Positions 31,829 to 42,800 of a DNA stretch of 64,000 nt are shown piece after piece. The translations under genes and the position numbers were made by a program. Source of the DNA: Bombardia bombarda (lineage: Eukaryota > Ascomycota > Sordariomycetes > Sordariales > Lasiosphaeriaceae); contig JAULSR010000003.1 in NCBI GenBank assembly GCA_030512295.1, positions 62,001 through 126,000 on the forward strand. The letters are read 5' to 3'. The notes under the pieces were generated by a model that worked only from the letters and a program-made list of their open reading frames with translations, was not told where the DNA came from and did not search any database. The first letter of the stretch is position 1; each line of letters starts with the position of its first letter.

Positions 31829-32199
31829 TGACTTGCGTGGACAATAATTCTTCCGCTGTTGTCATTTTCGCTACTGCATACGAATCCCAATCTGACCCCA
31901 ACTCTGAAGCCCAGATTGCCGCAAACAAGAAATGGTTTCCTGGCCATTATGAGAGTCGGGACATCGAACTGCAGGCATTTCTGGCCATAGCGCGTGACAT
32001 AGCTGATGGAGGATATTTCGATAACGTCGCCTACTCCCTTGCCCATCAGGATCTTACGCCCCGCAACATGATTTTTGACGCTGAGGAGGTTGACAAGCTG
32101 TTCAGAGAATGGCCGACGATTCGTGACGCTGGAAAGAAAGACGTCGTGTACACGGGCAGTTACACTGTACCCTTTTGGCTGCAGGGTAAATGTGACTAG
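31828..32199 (+). pseudogene. APH/kinase-like C-terminal fragment with internal deletion
   Basis: ATG 31828 opens a frame of 123 residues. Residues 50-85 read FLAIARDIADGGYFDNVAYS then LAHQDLTPRNMIFD, an intact-looking catalytic loop HxDxxxxN. The sequence then jumps straight to KLFREWPTIRDAGKKDV and ends PFWLQGK. In the related piece at 17809 the two parts are separated by about 100 residues, which include the metal-binding LDWD motif. That middle block is missing here, apparently by an in-frame deletion. The N-lobe is missing as well. It cannot be an active kinase as it stands. Confidence 0.55.
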
Positions 32200-32478
32200 A
32201 TCACCGCCGGGAAGGGGTGACTACCTATGCGGGCTCTGACATGCCCCAGGAGAGGGACAAAGTGTGGATTGGTATTTCCTTTGTATGATAGATGGCGAAA
32301 TGAAAATCAAGTCATTCATATGACCCATGGCAATAGAATGGCTGAGCATTACAAACTGACCGAATTGTTGTCCACCGCCTATGTAAATGGGAATCAACAG
32401 ATGAACCACGCGATAAAGGTGGTGAATTTGAATGAGTTTTATGGCACTGTCTTGGTCGCTGAAACAACTTAGGCCTAC

Positions 32479-34046
32479 CTAATAAAAGTCGGTAAGAGAG
32501 AACCCAGGCTGGAGCGTAACCTTTGTGACAAACTCCTCAACATCTGCCAACAGCTCAGCCGGCTTCTCCATAGCCTACACATACACGAATAAGTACTGGG
32601 TTCACAGCGATAAAAGCGGAACCGACTTACAGCAAAGTGACCACCAGCAGTGTGTGAGGCGCTTGATACTAGGTTACAGGTCGTACCCACCCAGCTGATA
32701 GGCGTCGGTAAGAGCTCCTTGGGAAAGAATGAGTAGCCAGACGGCTTGGATACATAAGGTGGCGGGTGCGGAACCTGTCGTCGGATCTGTCAGTCAAGAT
32801 TCCTTTCAACTTCACCACCATATTCAGGGGTTGGAACCGACCCCTATGACGGAAGAGATCCTCGGTCTCTCTTTGCTCCCCGCAATCTGTGAAGGTTGTA
32901 AGCAATGATTCCTGACAAGGGGAGGCTGGCGAGCCACTTACATCCCGATATGGGTAGATGCACCGGGCGAATGTCTCGGTGAGCCAATACAAGGTCACGC
33001 TCGCAAGTATCGCATCCAGCTCTGGATCTTCATCCGACCAGTCGAGAAACTTTTCCGAGATCCTGAAACTCTGGTTAGTAGCTACTAGAACTAGACCCCA
33101 TGTGCATTGTATCCTTTGGGAGAATCAACATACCAGCTCAGCAAAGCCAGCGGGCTCGAGCTCAAGACGTGTCCGATGGTGGCTGTCTTGGTCCCGTGCT
33201 GAATGGCGTACGCCCTACCAACCTCCCTGAACGACGAGCCTCTCGACAATGACTGCTTCTCGATATCCAAAATCGGGAGGTCATCAGCATTGGGCGGAGG
33301 GTTCATGCTTTGAAAATTGATATGCATCCCCTTGCACGCATCGCAGCCGGCAGCCTGGAAGCGAGCTACCCTAGACCCGATGTCGCCGCCCTGGGCGAGA
33401 TAGCCCTTGAACCCAAGCCCTGTGATGAGCTTGTCGAGAGCGAGGCTGGCATCCTGGACACAGAAGTCGGAATCAATGGGTGGGCCGCCGGAGTAGGTGT
33501 AGCCAGGGAGACTGGGGACAATGACGTGATATGGGAGAGTGTCAGGGGTGTATTTGGTCCTGAGGAGATCCAAAATCGCTAGGAACTCGAGAAACGAGCC
33601 AGGCCAACCGTGGTATCTGGTTAATGGGTCAGATAAAGCCGCCAAACATGGACCGGCCGGGCCGAGATGACGAGAACCATGGCTTACAAGACAAGCGGAA
33701 TCGCGTCCTTCTTCTGTGAGAAGAGGGCGACAAAATGAATGTCTAGCTCGATCTTGGCATCGTTGAAGTCCTTCACCCTGGCTGTGAACTGCGGAAAGGA
33801 GTTGATGTAGTCCTCATGCTTGCGCCAGTCGAACTTGTCGAGCCAGTAGGCCTTTGCATTGACCAGCCAGTCGCGCGGCACGCCATAACGACGGTTGACC
33901 AAGCCCGAGCTTTCAAACGTGGGAGGGCTGATTGGCGACAGCTTCAACAGCAGCTTGAGGTCCTGCAGCTTCTGCTCCTCGACCTGCGCTTTGAATGGGA
34001 CGACGTCGAGGGTTGCTGTACCCGGCACCTTCCCAAAGTCGGCCAT
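32479..34046 (-). CDS. Epoxide hydrolase, alpha/beta-hydrolase with EHN domain, five exons
   Basis: Exons 34046..33688, 33616..33134, 33062..32942, 32774..32631 and 32574..32479 all join in frame to give 400 residues. The N-terminal EHN segment covers about residues 10-115. The oxyanion-hole motif HGWP lies at 122-125, the nucleophile Asp198 sits in QGGDIGS, and the charge-relay His367 is in GGHFA. The C-terminus reads EKPAELLADVEEFV as in other members. The enzyme opens epoxides to diols by an Asp-ester mechanism, in detoxification or secondary metabolism. No signal peptide is seen. Introns are 56-167 nt; the 167-nt third intron keeps an open frame for part of its length, so retention is conceivable. 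All catalytic residues are present. Confidence 0.9.
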
Positions 34047-34610
34047 GGTGTGTACGTGTCTCTGTGTCCGTTTAGCTATGTCAGTGCTGACTTTGCGATG
34101 TTGGCGGTTTTAGGAAGCTGATACTCGTCTTGCATACTACAAGGAGGAAGCGGGCGAGCAAAATATATTTCGGTGGGATTGCATGAAGGCAAGTTGGGCG
34201 ACAGCGGTTCCAAGAAGTCTGGAGTGAATCCAGCTTGTGCACAAATGGATTCGTCAGGTACCTCTTGTCGTGGTATGCATGTTAAGAGAGATTGTGGAAA
34301 TGGCGACTTGTTCAATGCACGGAGATACGGCTCGCTAACACAGCACTCGTTTATTCGTGTCGTTCCCCCGCATCACTGTGTATTTTGGGCAGCGCACGCT
34401 AACGAAGCATGCAATCGTTTGCTTTTCCATTTTGGGCTTGCACACTTGTCGTCATGGCCCCTCTCCTCCCACCTATACACGCGTGTAGGATTCCCTATTC
34501 GGAAAGTAAACATCAAACAACAACAGAGCCATGCAAAGTGATTAGTAATATACCCTAGGAAAGCAAAGACAATAAGATTGTAGTGAAGGTACCTTGTATC
34601 AGCCACCAAG
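34047..34610. other. Intergenic, no gene seen
   Basis: This lies between the HET gene 3' end and the epoxide hydrolase start, both on the minus strand. Confidence 0.5.
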
Positions 34611-36724
34611 TCACAGACTCACAAGACCACAATCCACCTCCAGTTTCTGCTTCAACACTTCCTCCACATGGATGACGACCCCAATTCCCTTGGGCGACGG
34701 GCGATTCTTGACGACCACGTCCCAGCTCCCATTCAGCACTGCCCGCGTCTGGCTTTGCTTCGGCCGCCTCCCACTCCCAGACGAGCTCAATGCGCGGCAA
34801 TCGGCCAGCCAGGCTTGCACTGTTGGGATGTCAAGCTCAACAACACCGTTGCCTCCTTCCTTCAAGCCGCCGCCGCCGCCCTCCTCCAGTACCAGCACTG
34901 CAGACCCAGCCACCATCTCACTAAACTCAAAGAATGTCGCAACTAAAAAGGCTGGCCACTTTCCGCCGTACCCACCATCACTGTTGTTCCAAAACGCCAA
35001 TATGACGGGACCACTGCTCGGCTCCAGACACGAAAACTCGACCTGGTCAGTTCTAGAGACTCGTCCCAGTGCATACCTGCCCCCGGGCCAGAGGTTGTCC
35101 CACGCCCTCTCCACAGGGCAATAGACGTACCCAAGCTCCTTCACCACCTGTAACAGGAAGCTGACTTTGGGGGTGCAGACCAGCAGCCGCTCCGATAACA
35201 TGAGGTCGTCGGAGAATAGCATGCATCGCACATCTTGGGGGGCGAGAGTGTCACGGCGCTGCTGCTGCTCAGTAGTAATGGTGCAAACACTGTGCGTGAG
35301 TGGTGTCTCACCACTGGCGACGGCTGCTTGTCCACCAAGACGAGCCCGATCTGCCCGGATGCGGTCCAGCAGTCCAGCATTGCGACGATGAAGAGGCCCG
35401 GGCCGTCCGGGTTCGATGTGGTCTTTAAGAATTGGTCGAGGTCGAGAAAATTAGAGCTTGTATTGGCGTTTGACCGTTTCTTTGCAGTGGGCTGTTCCAA
35501 CTCGCCCGTCAACAATAGCGGCGAATTTGAGGACAGAGAAGATTTTGTCTTGAGCAAGGCAGTGCGGGACCATGCCCGGATCTTTTCAGTCTTTTTGCGC
35601 AATCCCAGAACAGATACGCTCAGCTTCACCTGCGTATTCGACACGTCCAGAGTCCTGGACTGAGAGTTGGTTGAGGTGGTCGACAGTCTACTATCAGCGC
35701 TTGTCAGCGTTGATGTCCTCCATCTCCCCGGCCAGGTGCTGCCGATATTTGTACCACCACCGCCGCCACCTGCATCGTTAAAGCCGCTATCCATCAGCGG
35801 CAACGTCCCTCTGTCGTGCCGCACATCTCCATACTCTTCAAAGCAATCGGGCGACGGCGCCAGCACCCCCGACCAGTTCCAGTTTGGCCGCGCATGCGTT
35901 GGATACTTCCACACAAAGATGCTCATGTCGTCGCCGGCTGAATGGTTCAGAATCTCCTTCTGCAGGCGCAGGAAGGCCTTGGCACCCTCGCCGTACAGCA
36001 ACGGCATGTTGATATCGAAGAGGCCCATGAGCGAGTAGGCGGCGTCCTCGACGCGTGTGGTGGTGCGTCGCGCGGCCCATGACATGCGCTGCGCGATGCT
36101 GCAGTTGTGAAGCGTGGAGCGGATGTCTGGGACGCGCAGTTGGGGTCCCCATGGGCCAGAGCCGGTCACGACTGGGAGGGGAGCCAACACAGACGTGTCA
36201 ATACCCGTGACGGCAGAGAGGGCGGTTGCAAGACTGGTCTTGGTGCCGAGCTCGCGCCAGGAGGCATTGAGAAACACTACCATTGACGGGGCGATCAGTT
36301 CTTGCAGTGTCCAGCCGCGGGTGAACCAACGACTGGCAGCAAAAGCCACGGGTGCGTTCATGTCTTGATGGTCATTTGTGCTGATACTGTCGTGGTGGAA
36401 GTCGCCGAGATAGGCGTAGCAAACGGCCGAGTCCTTGTACCAGTTGAACATGGAGTTGATGGCCTCGGAGAGCTCGGCGCTTGACGATTTGTCGATGCAG
36501 CACGTATCGATCCATATCCAGTCGAAGCCCTCGCGGCGCGCGACTGCGCAGCTCTCGTAGATCTTGGCATATCCCTTGAGGTGCTTGTAATTGCAGTCGC
36601 CATCACTGTCGCTCAGGACTTTGAAGGTGACCTCGTCGTCGCCCCATGTGTGCGAGAGGATGGCATAGCGCGGAGTCTGGATAAAGTCTCGTAGTTGTTC
36701 GGTGTGCGTGTTGAGGAGTCTCAT
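34611..36724 (-). CDS. HET-domain (heterokaryon incompatibility) protein, two exons
   Basis: Exon 36724..35312 and exon 35267..34611, joined by a short 44-nt intron (acceptor could shift by 3 or 6 bases at CAG repeats), give about 689 residues. The N-terminal HET domain is complete: RYAILSHTWGDDEVTF (19-34), GFDWIWIDTCCIDK (66-79) and RGWTLQELIAP (136-146). The block RRTTTRVEDAAYSLMGLFDI then follows, with INMPLLYGEGAKAF, the usual continuation in HET-containing proteins. The C-terminal half is Ser/Thr-rich and not recognised. HET domains trigger programmed cell death in fungal non-self recognition. Without the intron the first frame would end at 35141 after a low-complexity tail; the second exon carries the better-conserved CMLFSDDLMLSERLLV. 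Confidence 0.85.
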
Positions 36725-37129
36725 CGCCTTGGTTTGCCATTGGATCTATGCAAGGGGATTGATTGCCGGTGATGAAAAGGCAGATTGCGGGGTTTAGGTC
36801 TGGTTAAGATCGGTTCCTGACGGCGTGGACGAATGAAGGATCAAGGTTGGGAGGTCGCCTGGGGGGTCGCTTGGGGGGTCGCTTGGGGCTGTGCTGGCAA
36901 TTGACCAGTGAACTGGCTCCATTCCAGACATGGCCCATGGTGTTTTAATCCCCGGTTCATTTGGTTGCCAATGCACAGCAGGCGCAGTATTGATTACAAG
37001 TGTATGTCGTTTCGTGCTTTCGTTAAATACATTCAGGCCAGCCCTACATGACCAAATGGGCTACTACCTATACGAGGTGTCACACATATATACTATGCTC
37101 AGGAAGGACCATCAGTCGGTCCAAATTAT
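36725..37129. other. Intergenic, promoter side of the HET gene
   Basis: This contains the 12-bp tandem repeat at 36853-36888. No gene is seen. Confidence 0.5.
36853..36888. repeat. Three tandem copies of a 12-bp unit
   Basis: GGTCGCYTGGGG is repeated three times head to tail, about 130 bases upstream of the HET start codon. Confidence 0.85.
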
Positions 37130-38190
37130 TTACAGATCCGCCTCTTCGGCGCTTCCGCTCTCTTCTTCGCTGGCGCTGCCTTCTCTCTTCAGCGCCCCCT
37201 TCCGCACGTTCCCTACGTCCTTCTTCGCCTTGCCCTTAGCACCTCTACCCCTCAACCCCGCGGGCACCTCCTTCTTGACCTCGCCATCCTCAAAAAGGAG
37301 GCCAATCTCGGTCTTTCTCGCCACCGCCTTCTTCCATAGGCTCTTAGGTACCTCGTCGCTCGTGATGATGGTGCCACTCTCAGTACGCTGCCATGCCACC
37401 TCGGGGGCCGCCTCCAGGGCAGTGCGAAGGTGGATCCAGATGCTGACATCGCCCGTCTGGCGGGACTCGGACGAGCCGTCCTCAGACACGGTGACGGGCT
37501 GGAAGGAAAGGAAGGGAGTGCCGCCGGGTGCCTGGTTGATGGCGCCCGACGCGAGTAGAAGTGGGTAGCGCTGGTACGACGTCTCAAAGACGATGAAGTC
37601 GGGCAGGTCCGCCGTGGTGAGACTGAGCTTCTCGCCCGCCGGCACGGGGGCAGCTTCGGCTGTGAGACTGTTGCGGTTGGTGACGCGGCGGATCGCCCAA
37701 GATGCAGGGTCCTCGGCCTTGGCGGCTGTGTCGGGGAGCTGGCGCAGGTTGAAGCGTGCCTTGGCGGCAGACGAGGTGATGCGCTGGATGTCTTCGAGTG
37801 AGACGTCTAGGGCGGCGAGCTTGGGGTGCTCAAGCTGCTGAGGGTCAGTGACGAGCTGGATGTACGTAAGAGTGGGATGAAGCAACTTACAGCGTCATCA
37901 ACGGCCACCCAGCCCTCAGCGTCTGCCACCAGATTATCCACCTTGTCGTCCTCGTCGACCTCGCTCTCTTCGATGGTCCGTTTGAGGACAAACATGAGGG
38001 CCTTGGCCACTGTCACATCCCGCTCCTCGATCAAGCTGTATCCGCGGCTACGGCCGTTCTTGCCCCCCTTGAAGCTCATACCCCGGCTACGGCCATGACG
38101 GGGAGAGTTGTGGACAAGATCGCTGGGTGCCAACACACCGCCGAGCTGCTCGTTGATGGCGTGGAACGGGGCGGCGACAGCAGCAGCCAT
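37130..38190 (-). CDS. Tpt1/KptA-like protein lacking canonical catalytic residues
   Basis: Exon 38190..37891, a 56-nt intron and exon 37834..37130 give 334 residues. The N-terminal lobe follows tRNA 2'-phosphotransferase: RDVTVAKALMFVL (57-69), EGWVAVDDALEHPKL (spanning the splice) and SLEDIQRI...KARFNL. In Tpt1 the next residues after VL/LL are the catalytic Arg-His; here they are Lys70-Arg71. The IRxxQGHS motif is RRVTNRNS, and the HGT motif is FETS. The Arg of the KRF segment and one Arg before the DVSIWIHL strand remain. The C-terminus is Lys/Glu-rich. This is either a divergent paralogue or a pseudoenzyme; a canonical Tpt1 is expected elsewhere in the genome. The family placement is inference from the N-lobe. 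Confidence 0.6.
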
Positions 38191-38299
38191 GATGGTTTGA
38201 TTTGGTGATGATTTTGGTTGTGGTAGAGGGTGTGGATATTAGTGTGTTGGACAGCAAGTTGGAACGTGAAAGTGTCTGAGATGGATAAGATAGAAGAGG

Positions 38300-38323
38300 G
38301 AGAGAGAGAGAGAGAGAGAGAGA
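38300..38323. repeat. (GA)12 microsatellite
   Basis: Twelve GA units lie 110-133 bases upstream of the Tpt1-like start, reading as a CT run on that gene's strand. This is a common feature of fungal leaders. Confidence 0.85.
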
Positions 38324-39336
38324 CAAAGGGGGCGAGCACTCTGGTGAGCAAGGATGTCCAGCTTCTTAAGGAGGCATCGACACAGATGGCGATTGTCGAG
38401 CCCCTCTCGGGCACTAATACGGCACGCCATCATCGGGCAGCTTGACCGCTGTTCGTGCAGGGAACTATGTGCCATATCCGTGGTTTAGGTTGGTAGGTTC
38501 CAGGTTGTCTGTGTTGAACGAGAGCTGTTCAGGGCCACGCCTGCCCCTGCTGTTTCTGATGTCCAGCCCCTGCTCCCGACCCACGTCAGTGGGGTCCGTC
38601 CCTGTCAATTGCCCCACCGCGTCCATTGCCCCTCCCCCGCAATAATCGCCAGCAATCGCCATCGTTCGATAGATGGCGGGGTGAGGAAGGAACGAAGGAA
38701 GGTGCCTCTCTGTCAGTCGGTTCAAGTCGCCAGACACTGCTTTCAACCTGCTAGTTTCATGAGAAACCTAGACTTCTCCCAAAAAAATATCTTTGTTCAA
38801 CTGCTTTTCTACAGTCAACAGAGACATCTCTTGATTATCACCATTTACTACAGGAGATGGAGGGGTAGCTGGTGAATGGCACTCGATCGAAGGTCAACCT
38901 GGCAAAGGTGGAGCTGGGGCTGCGCATACGTGCCTTAGCCGCCATGCACCTGCCAGTTACCACGGCCTATCGTTATCGCTCCTCACCGCTTGTCCACCTG
39001 CTACGTGTCGCCCTGGCCAGCTGCAGCCGACAACAGACGACTCCGCCAAATTGGCCCCTTGATTTGGCATCATGTTCGTCTCTTGTTATTCACTAGAGGA
39101 GTCTTGTCGCGTGATTCCGCCACCCACAGGACTAGATCAAAGTGCTGCGGGGTAGCTTGGTCTGTAGGTAGTGATTGGTGCTTGGGCATCAAATATCACT
39201 GAATCGATTCCTCGGATACTGGGCTGACGGATGCGTCCGACTGACAGCTGGCAGTCAAGAGTCAAGACACCGTGCGGTTTCCCACATGCAAGAAGCTGAC
39301 ACAAAGCTGCATCCGTTGTTGATCTCTTCAACAAAG

Positions 39337-39388
39337 TTACAGGGACAGATTACAGGGACAGATTACAGGGACAGATTACAGGGACAGA
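39337..39388. repeat. Four tandem copies of a 13-bp unit
   Basis: TTACAGGGACAGA is repeated four times without a gap; the last copy is slightly altered at its end. Confidence 0.9.
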
Positions 39389-40462
39389 CTTGGAGAACCT
39401 CTTCGGTTTTTGGCCAAGTGGCCAAGTGACCAAGCCCAGGGTCAGTGGCAGATCAAGTTAGACATTCTGGAGTCGCGAGGTGGGCTCCATGTGGGTTAAC
39501 GCACGTCACCGACGCACCTGACAGGGTCAAGTCCACAATTACACTAAGTTTAGTACATCGTGGTGTCTGTTCGAATGCTATTGTACATCCAGTCACGCGG
39601 AGACCGGGGACAGCACGACTGGGGACATTTGGCTATTGAATCAACAAGCTAATTTCTCGAAAAGGTGTTGTGACAAGCCTCGATATTATGACCGATATGT
39701 CTATAACTAATAGGAGCATATCTTTGGGGTGGTATTAATATCGGTGCTCGTGATAATGATGCGTGTTTAACTTGTTTTCTGGAGCATTATATGAATATTC
39801 ATGTATTTGGATCAGTGTACCTAGTCACGGAACGAAGACACATTCCAGGGCCACATGAACAACATAAGATAGGCCAATCATATCCTAAATCTTCAACAAG
39901 TGCTAAAACCGAACGCTCCTGAGGCGCCTCAGATGCTGCTGTTACCCTCAGTTAAGATCACTCTTATCAAAAGTGCGCCATCTTGAGAATGTTGGAGCTC
40001 TTATATCCCATTTGCTCTTTAAGCTCTTTTGTTGTGCGTTATTCAAGTGTGTCCATTTGATGTAGTCCCAGTCTGATTATGAGAGTACCGCAATGGCTAT
40101 GACTATTTGTTGGCTCTTTAACTAGGTAGGTATGCTCTTCAGTCTATACCTGAGACATTGCCCGAATTGTAATAACGGCAGGCTTTATCCATATAATTGG
40201 TAGAGTTGCCGAGATAAGGACTGATATGGGATTCCGTTAAAGCCCGAATTCTGGAATTTTATTCGTCCGCCCATGATCCGGCGAAACCCAAAGGCAGCTC
40301 CACGAACCTGCACTTAACATGAAAACGCCCGACGCGCCCGACTAGCCATTTCTATTCCCGTCTGTCTGGATTTTCCCTCCACCTCATCTCACGCTCACAG
40401 CTTCTCAACCTACTCCGACAAACTCACCGTCATCATCAACTACCACCACCACCACCACCATA

Positions 40463-41056
40463 ATGCCGCCAGATTTCGAGAAGCAGGGCTACTGGCATGC
40501 GCGATTTGAGATGGAGAAATCCTTCGAATGGCTCGTGCCATCGCACGTTTTCATGGCAATTCTTGATCCCTATTTGCAGAAACAGGCTCGGTCGGCGCGA
40601 CTTCTTCACCTCGGCTTTGGCACAAGCAACCTGCAAACCCACCTACGCAGCGCGGGCTTCGAAAATGTCACAAATGTTGACTACGAACCCCTGGCGATTG
40701 AACATGGTCGCCAGCACGAGGAGGATGCCTTTGGTGACGTGAGGATGCGCTATCTCGTTGCCGATGCCACCCAGCTTGACTTGCCTGACCGATATGATGT
40801 GGTGATTGACAAGTGCGCTGCTGACGCCATTTCTTGCAGCGGGGACGAGGCGGTGCTGGCTATAGCTGCAGCCATTGACAAGTGTCTGGCTGACGGCGGC
40901 ATCTGGATATCGCTGAGCTATTCAGCTGTCCGATACCAGCTCAAGGATCTAGCATGTGACGTCGAGGTTGTAGACAAGATCCCGACACCGAAGCAGAGAG
41001 AGAACGACCCCGAGATATACTACTATTGCTACCTGCTCCGTCCACGGTGGTCATGA
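40463..41056 (+). CDS. Class I SAM-dependent methyltransferase, 197 residues
   Basis: A single exon with ATG at 40463 directly after a run of ACC triplets. The start GYWHARFEMEKSFEWL matches the opening of the EEF1AKMT4/METTL13-like group (YW..R...E..FEW). Motif I is LLHLGFGTSNLQTHL (residues 47-61), with the acidic loop VTNVDYEPLAI after it. Motif IV is DVVIDKCAADAI, and a post-core strand LADGGIWISLSYS follows. The length is typical of the small versions of the family. The substrate could be a lysine on elongation factor 1A, as in the named relatives, but this is inference. Confidence 0.8.
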   Translation: MPPDFEKQGYWHARFEMEKSFEWLVPSHVFMAILDPYLQKQARSARLLHLGFGTSNLQTHLRSAGFENVTNVDYEPLAIEHGRQHEEDAFGDVRMRYLVADATQLDLPDRYDVVIDKCAADAISCSGDEAVLAIAAAIDKCLADGGIWISLSYSAVRYQLKDLACDVEVVDKIPTPKQRENDPEIYYYCYLLRPRWS

Positions 41057-41712
41057 GATGTCGACTCTTCACATACCCTCCGGATCAGGCCGGCCTCCTG
41101 TCGACTGCCGACTTTGCCTGGTCATGTCCCGTGATCTTCACTTAGCCCCGGAGCATGGTTGCATCGTGTCGGCCAATCCGGTCCCAGTTCCGCGGCTCTG
41201 CAACTGGGTTACGGATCGGGGTCGACACCGTCCCGGTTTGGGGAGACAAGCCAGAAACAAATCTGCTGAAAACACGACGCCAAGAGCACTATTCCAGGAA
41301 AGGTTCAGGAACCGACCCTCCGCTTTTCGGCCCGACCCCCTTTCCTCTCCCAGCTGAAGACTTGCTGCTGCAAACTGGGCGCGAGGCGCGTCATGCATTG
41401 TCCACCACGACACAAAATCCGGGGAACCATAACCCGACCATGATGGCGGATCCACAACCTTCAGAATGAATGGTTCGCATAAATCGCCAAGGCCAACGAC
41501 GCCCCTTCAGTTATGGAAACGGTCCTCCGCTTTCCGATTCAAGAATATCTCAAACCCGGAAATCCCAGCTGCTTCCTGGACGGGCTGACAGCATGGTCAA
41601 TGTCAGGCTGTCACATATGTGCCTATATATACGCACTACCATGGGCTGAAGATCACCATTTCTCTCCCTCTAGTCCTCAACCCTCAGCAACAAATCTCAG
41701 GACGCCGGCAAC
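41057..41712. promoter_or_regulatory. Upstream region of the AA9 gene
   Basis: No gene is seen. A TATATATA box lies at about 41623-41631, some 85 bases before the AA9 ATG. Confidence 0.45.
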
Positions 41713-42800
41713 ATGAAGGGATTCACACTTCTTCTATCTCTTGCGGCCTCGGCCAGCGCCCACACCATCTTCCAGAAGGTGTCGGTCAATGGCGTCGACC
41801 AGGGCCAGCTCAAGGGCGTCCGTGCTCCAAGCAGCAACAACCCGATCCAGAACGTCAACTCGGCCGACTTTGCCTGCAACGCGGGCATCACGTACAAGGA
41901 CAACACTGTCATCACCATCCCAGCTGGTGCCAAGGTCGGAACCTGGTGGGGACATGAGATTGGTGGCGCTTCAGGCCCCAACGACGCAGACAACCCCATC
42001 GCCAGCAGCCACAAAGGCCCCATCATCATCTACCTCGCCAAGGTGGACAATGCTGCCACGACAGGCACCACCGGCCTCAAGTGGTTCAAGGTGGCCGAGA
42101 GCGGGCTGAGCGGCTCCACCTGGGCCGTCGACACCATGATCGCCAACCAGGGCTGGCACTACTTCACCATGCCGTCGTGCATTGCCCCCGGCCAGTACCT
42201 GATGCGGGCCGAGCTCATTGCTCTGCACAGCGCCTCGACCCAAGGCCAGGCCCAGTTCTACATCGAGTGTGCACAGTAAGTGTATTCGTATTCTATCAGT
42301 TGCTCCTCCAGTTCCAGCCTGAACCACAATGTGGCTTACGCAACGCAGGATCCAAATCACCGGCTCCGGCTCCGGCTCCAACACTGGCTCCAACGCCGTC
42401 AGCTTCCCCGGGGCCTATTCGGCCTCCGACCCCGGCATCCAGGTCAGCATCTACGACGCCACCGGCAACCCGACCATGGGCGGACGTAGCTACCAGATTC
42501 CCGGCCCTCAGGTTCTCACCTGTTCCGGCGGCTCCAGCCCTGTGCCTACGACCTCGTCGGCGGCCGGTGGTGCTGCGACGACCTCGTCGGCGACAGGTGG
42601 TGCTACACCAGCTCCTGGCGGCGGTGCCGGGACGGCTGCCCTATACGCCCAGTGCGGAGGCACGGGCTGGACGGGTCCGACAGCTTGCGCATCCGGAACC
42701 TGCAAGGTCTCAAACCAGTACTACAGTGAGTTGAAATCCTTGCGTCTATGTCATGTGTATGGACGGAGACTAACAGTGCGCAGGCCAATGCCTCCCTTAA
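41713..42800 (+). CDS. AA9 lytic polysaccharide monooxygenase with CBM1, three exons
   Basis: Exons 41713..42275, 42349..42725 and 42784..42800 join in frame to 318 residues. The signal peptide ends ASASA, so mature residue 1 is His17, half of the copper histidine brace. The second brace His is His100 in ASSHKGP, and the axial Tyr183 is in QFYIECA. LHSAS around 171-175 also fits the family. A linker rich in Ser, Thr, Ala, Gly and Pro follows, then a C-terminal family 1 carbohydrate-binding module (YAQCGGTGWTGPTACASG, NQYYSQCLP) with the usual cysteines. It oxidatively cleaves cellulose outside the cell. The last exon codes for only five complete residues; its need is shown by the CBM1 ending QCLP. 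Confidence 0.93.

Larger units (their letters stand above)
38191..40462. other. Long divergent intergenic region
   Basis: No gene is recognised between the Tpt1-like and methyltransferase genes. It holds the GA and 13-bp repeats listed separately. A run of ACC triplets ends just before the methyltransferase ATG. Confidence 0.5.

Noticed and set aside
35141..35267. C-terminal tail of the HET open frame read without an intron
   Set aside because: The alternative frame reached through a short intron continues with much more protein-like sequence (CMLFSDDLMLSERLLV).
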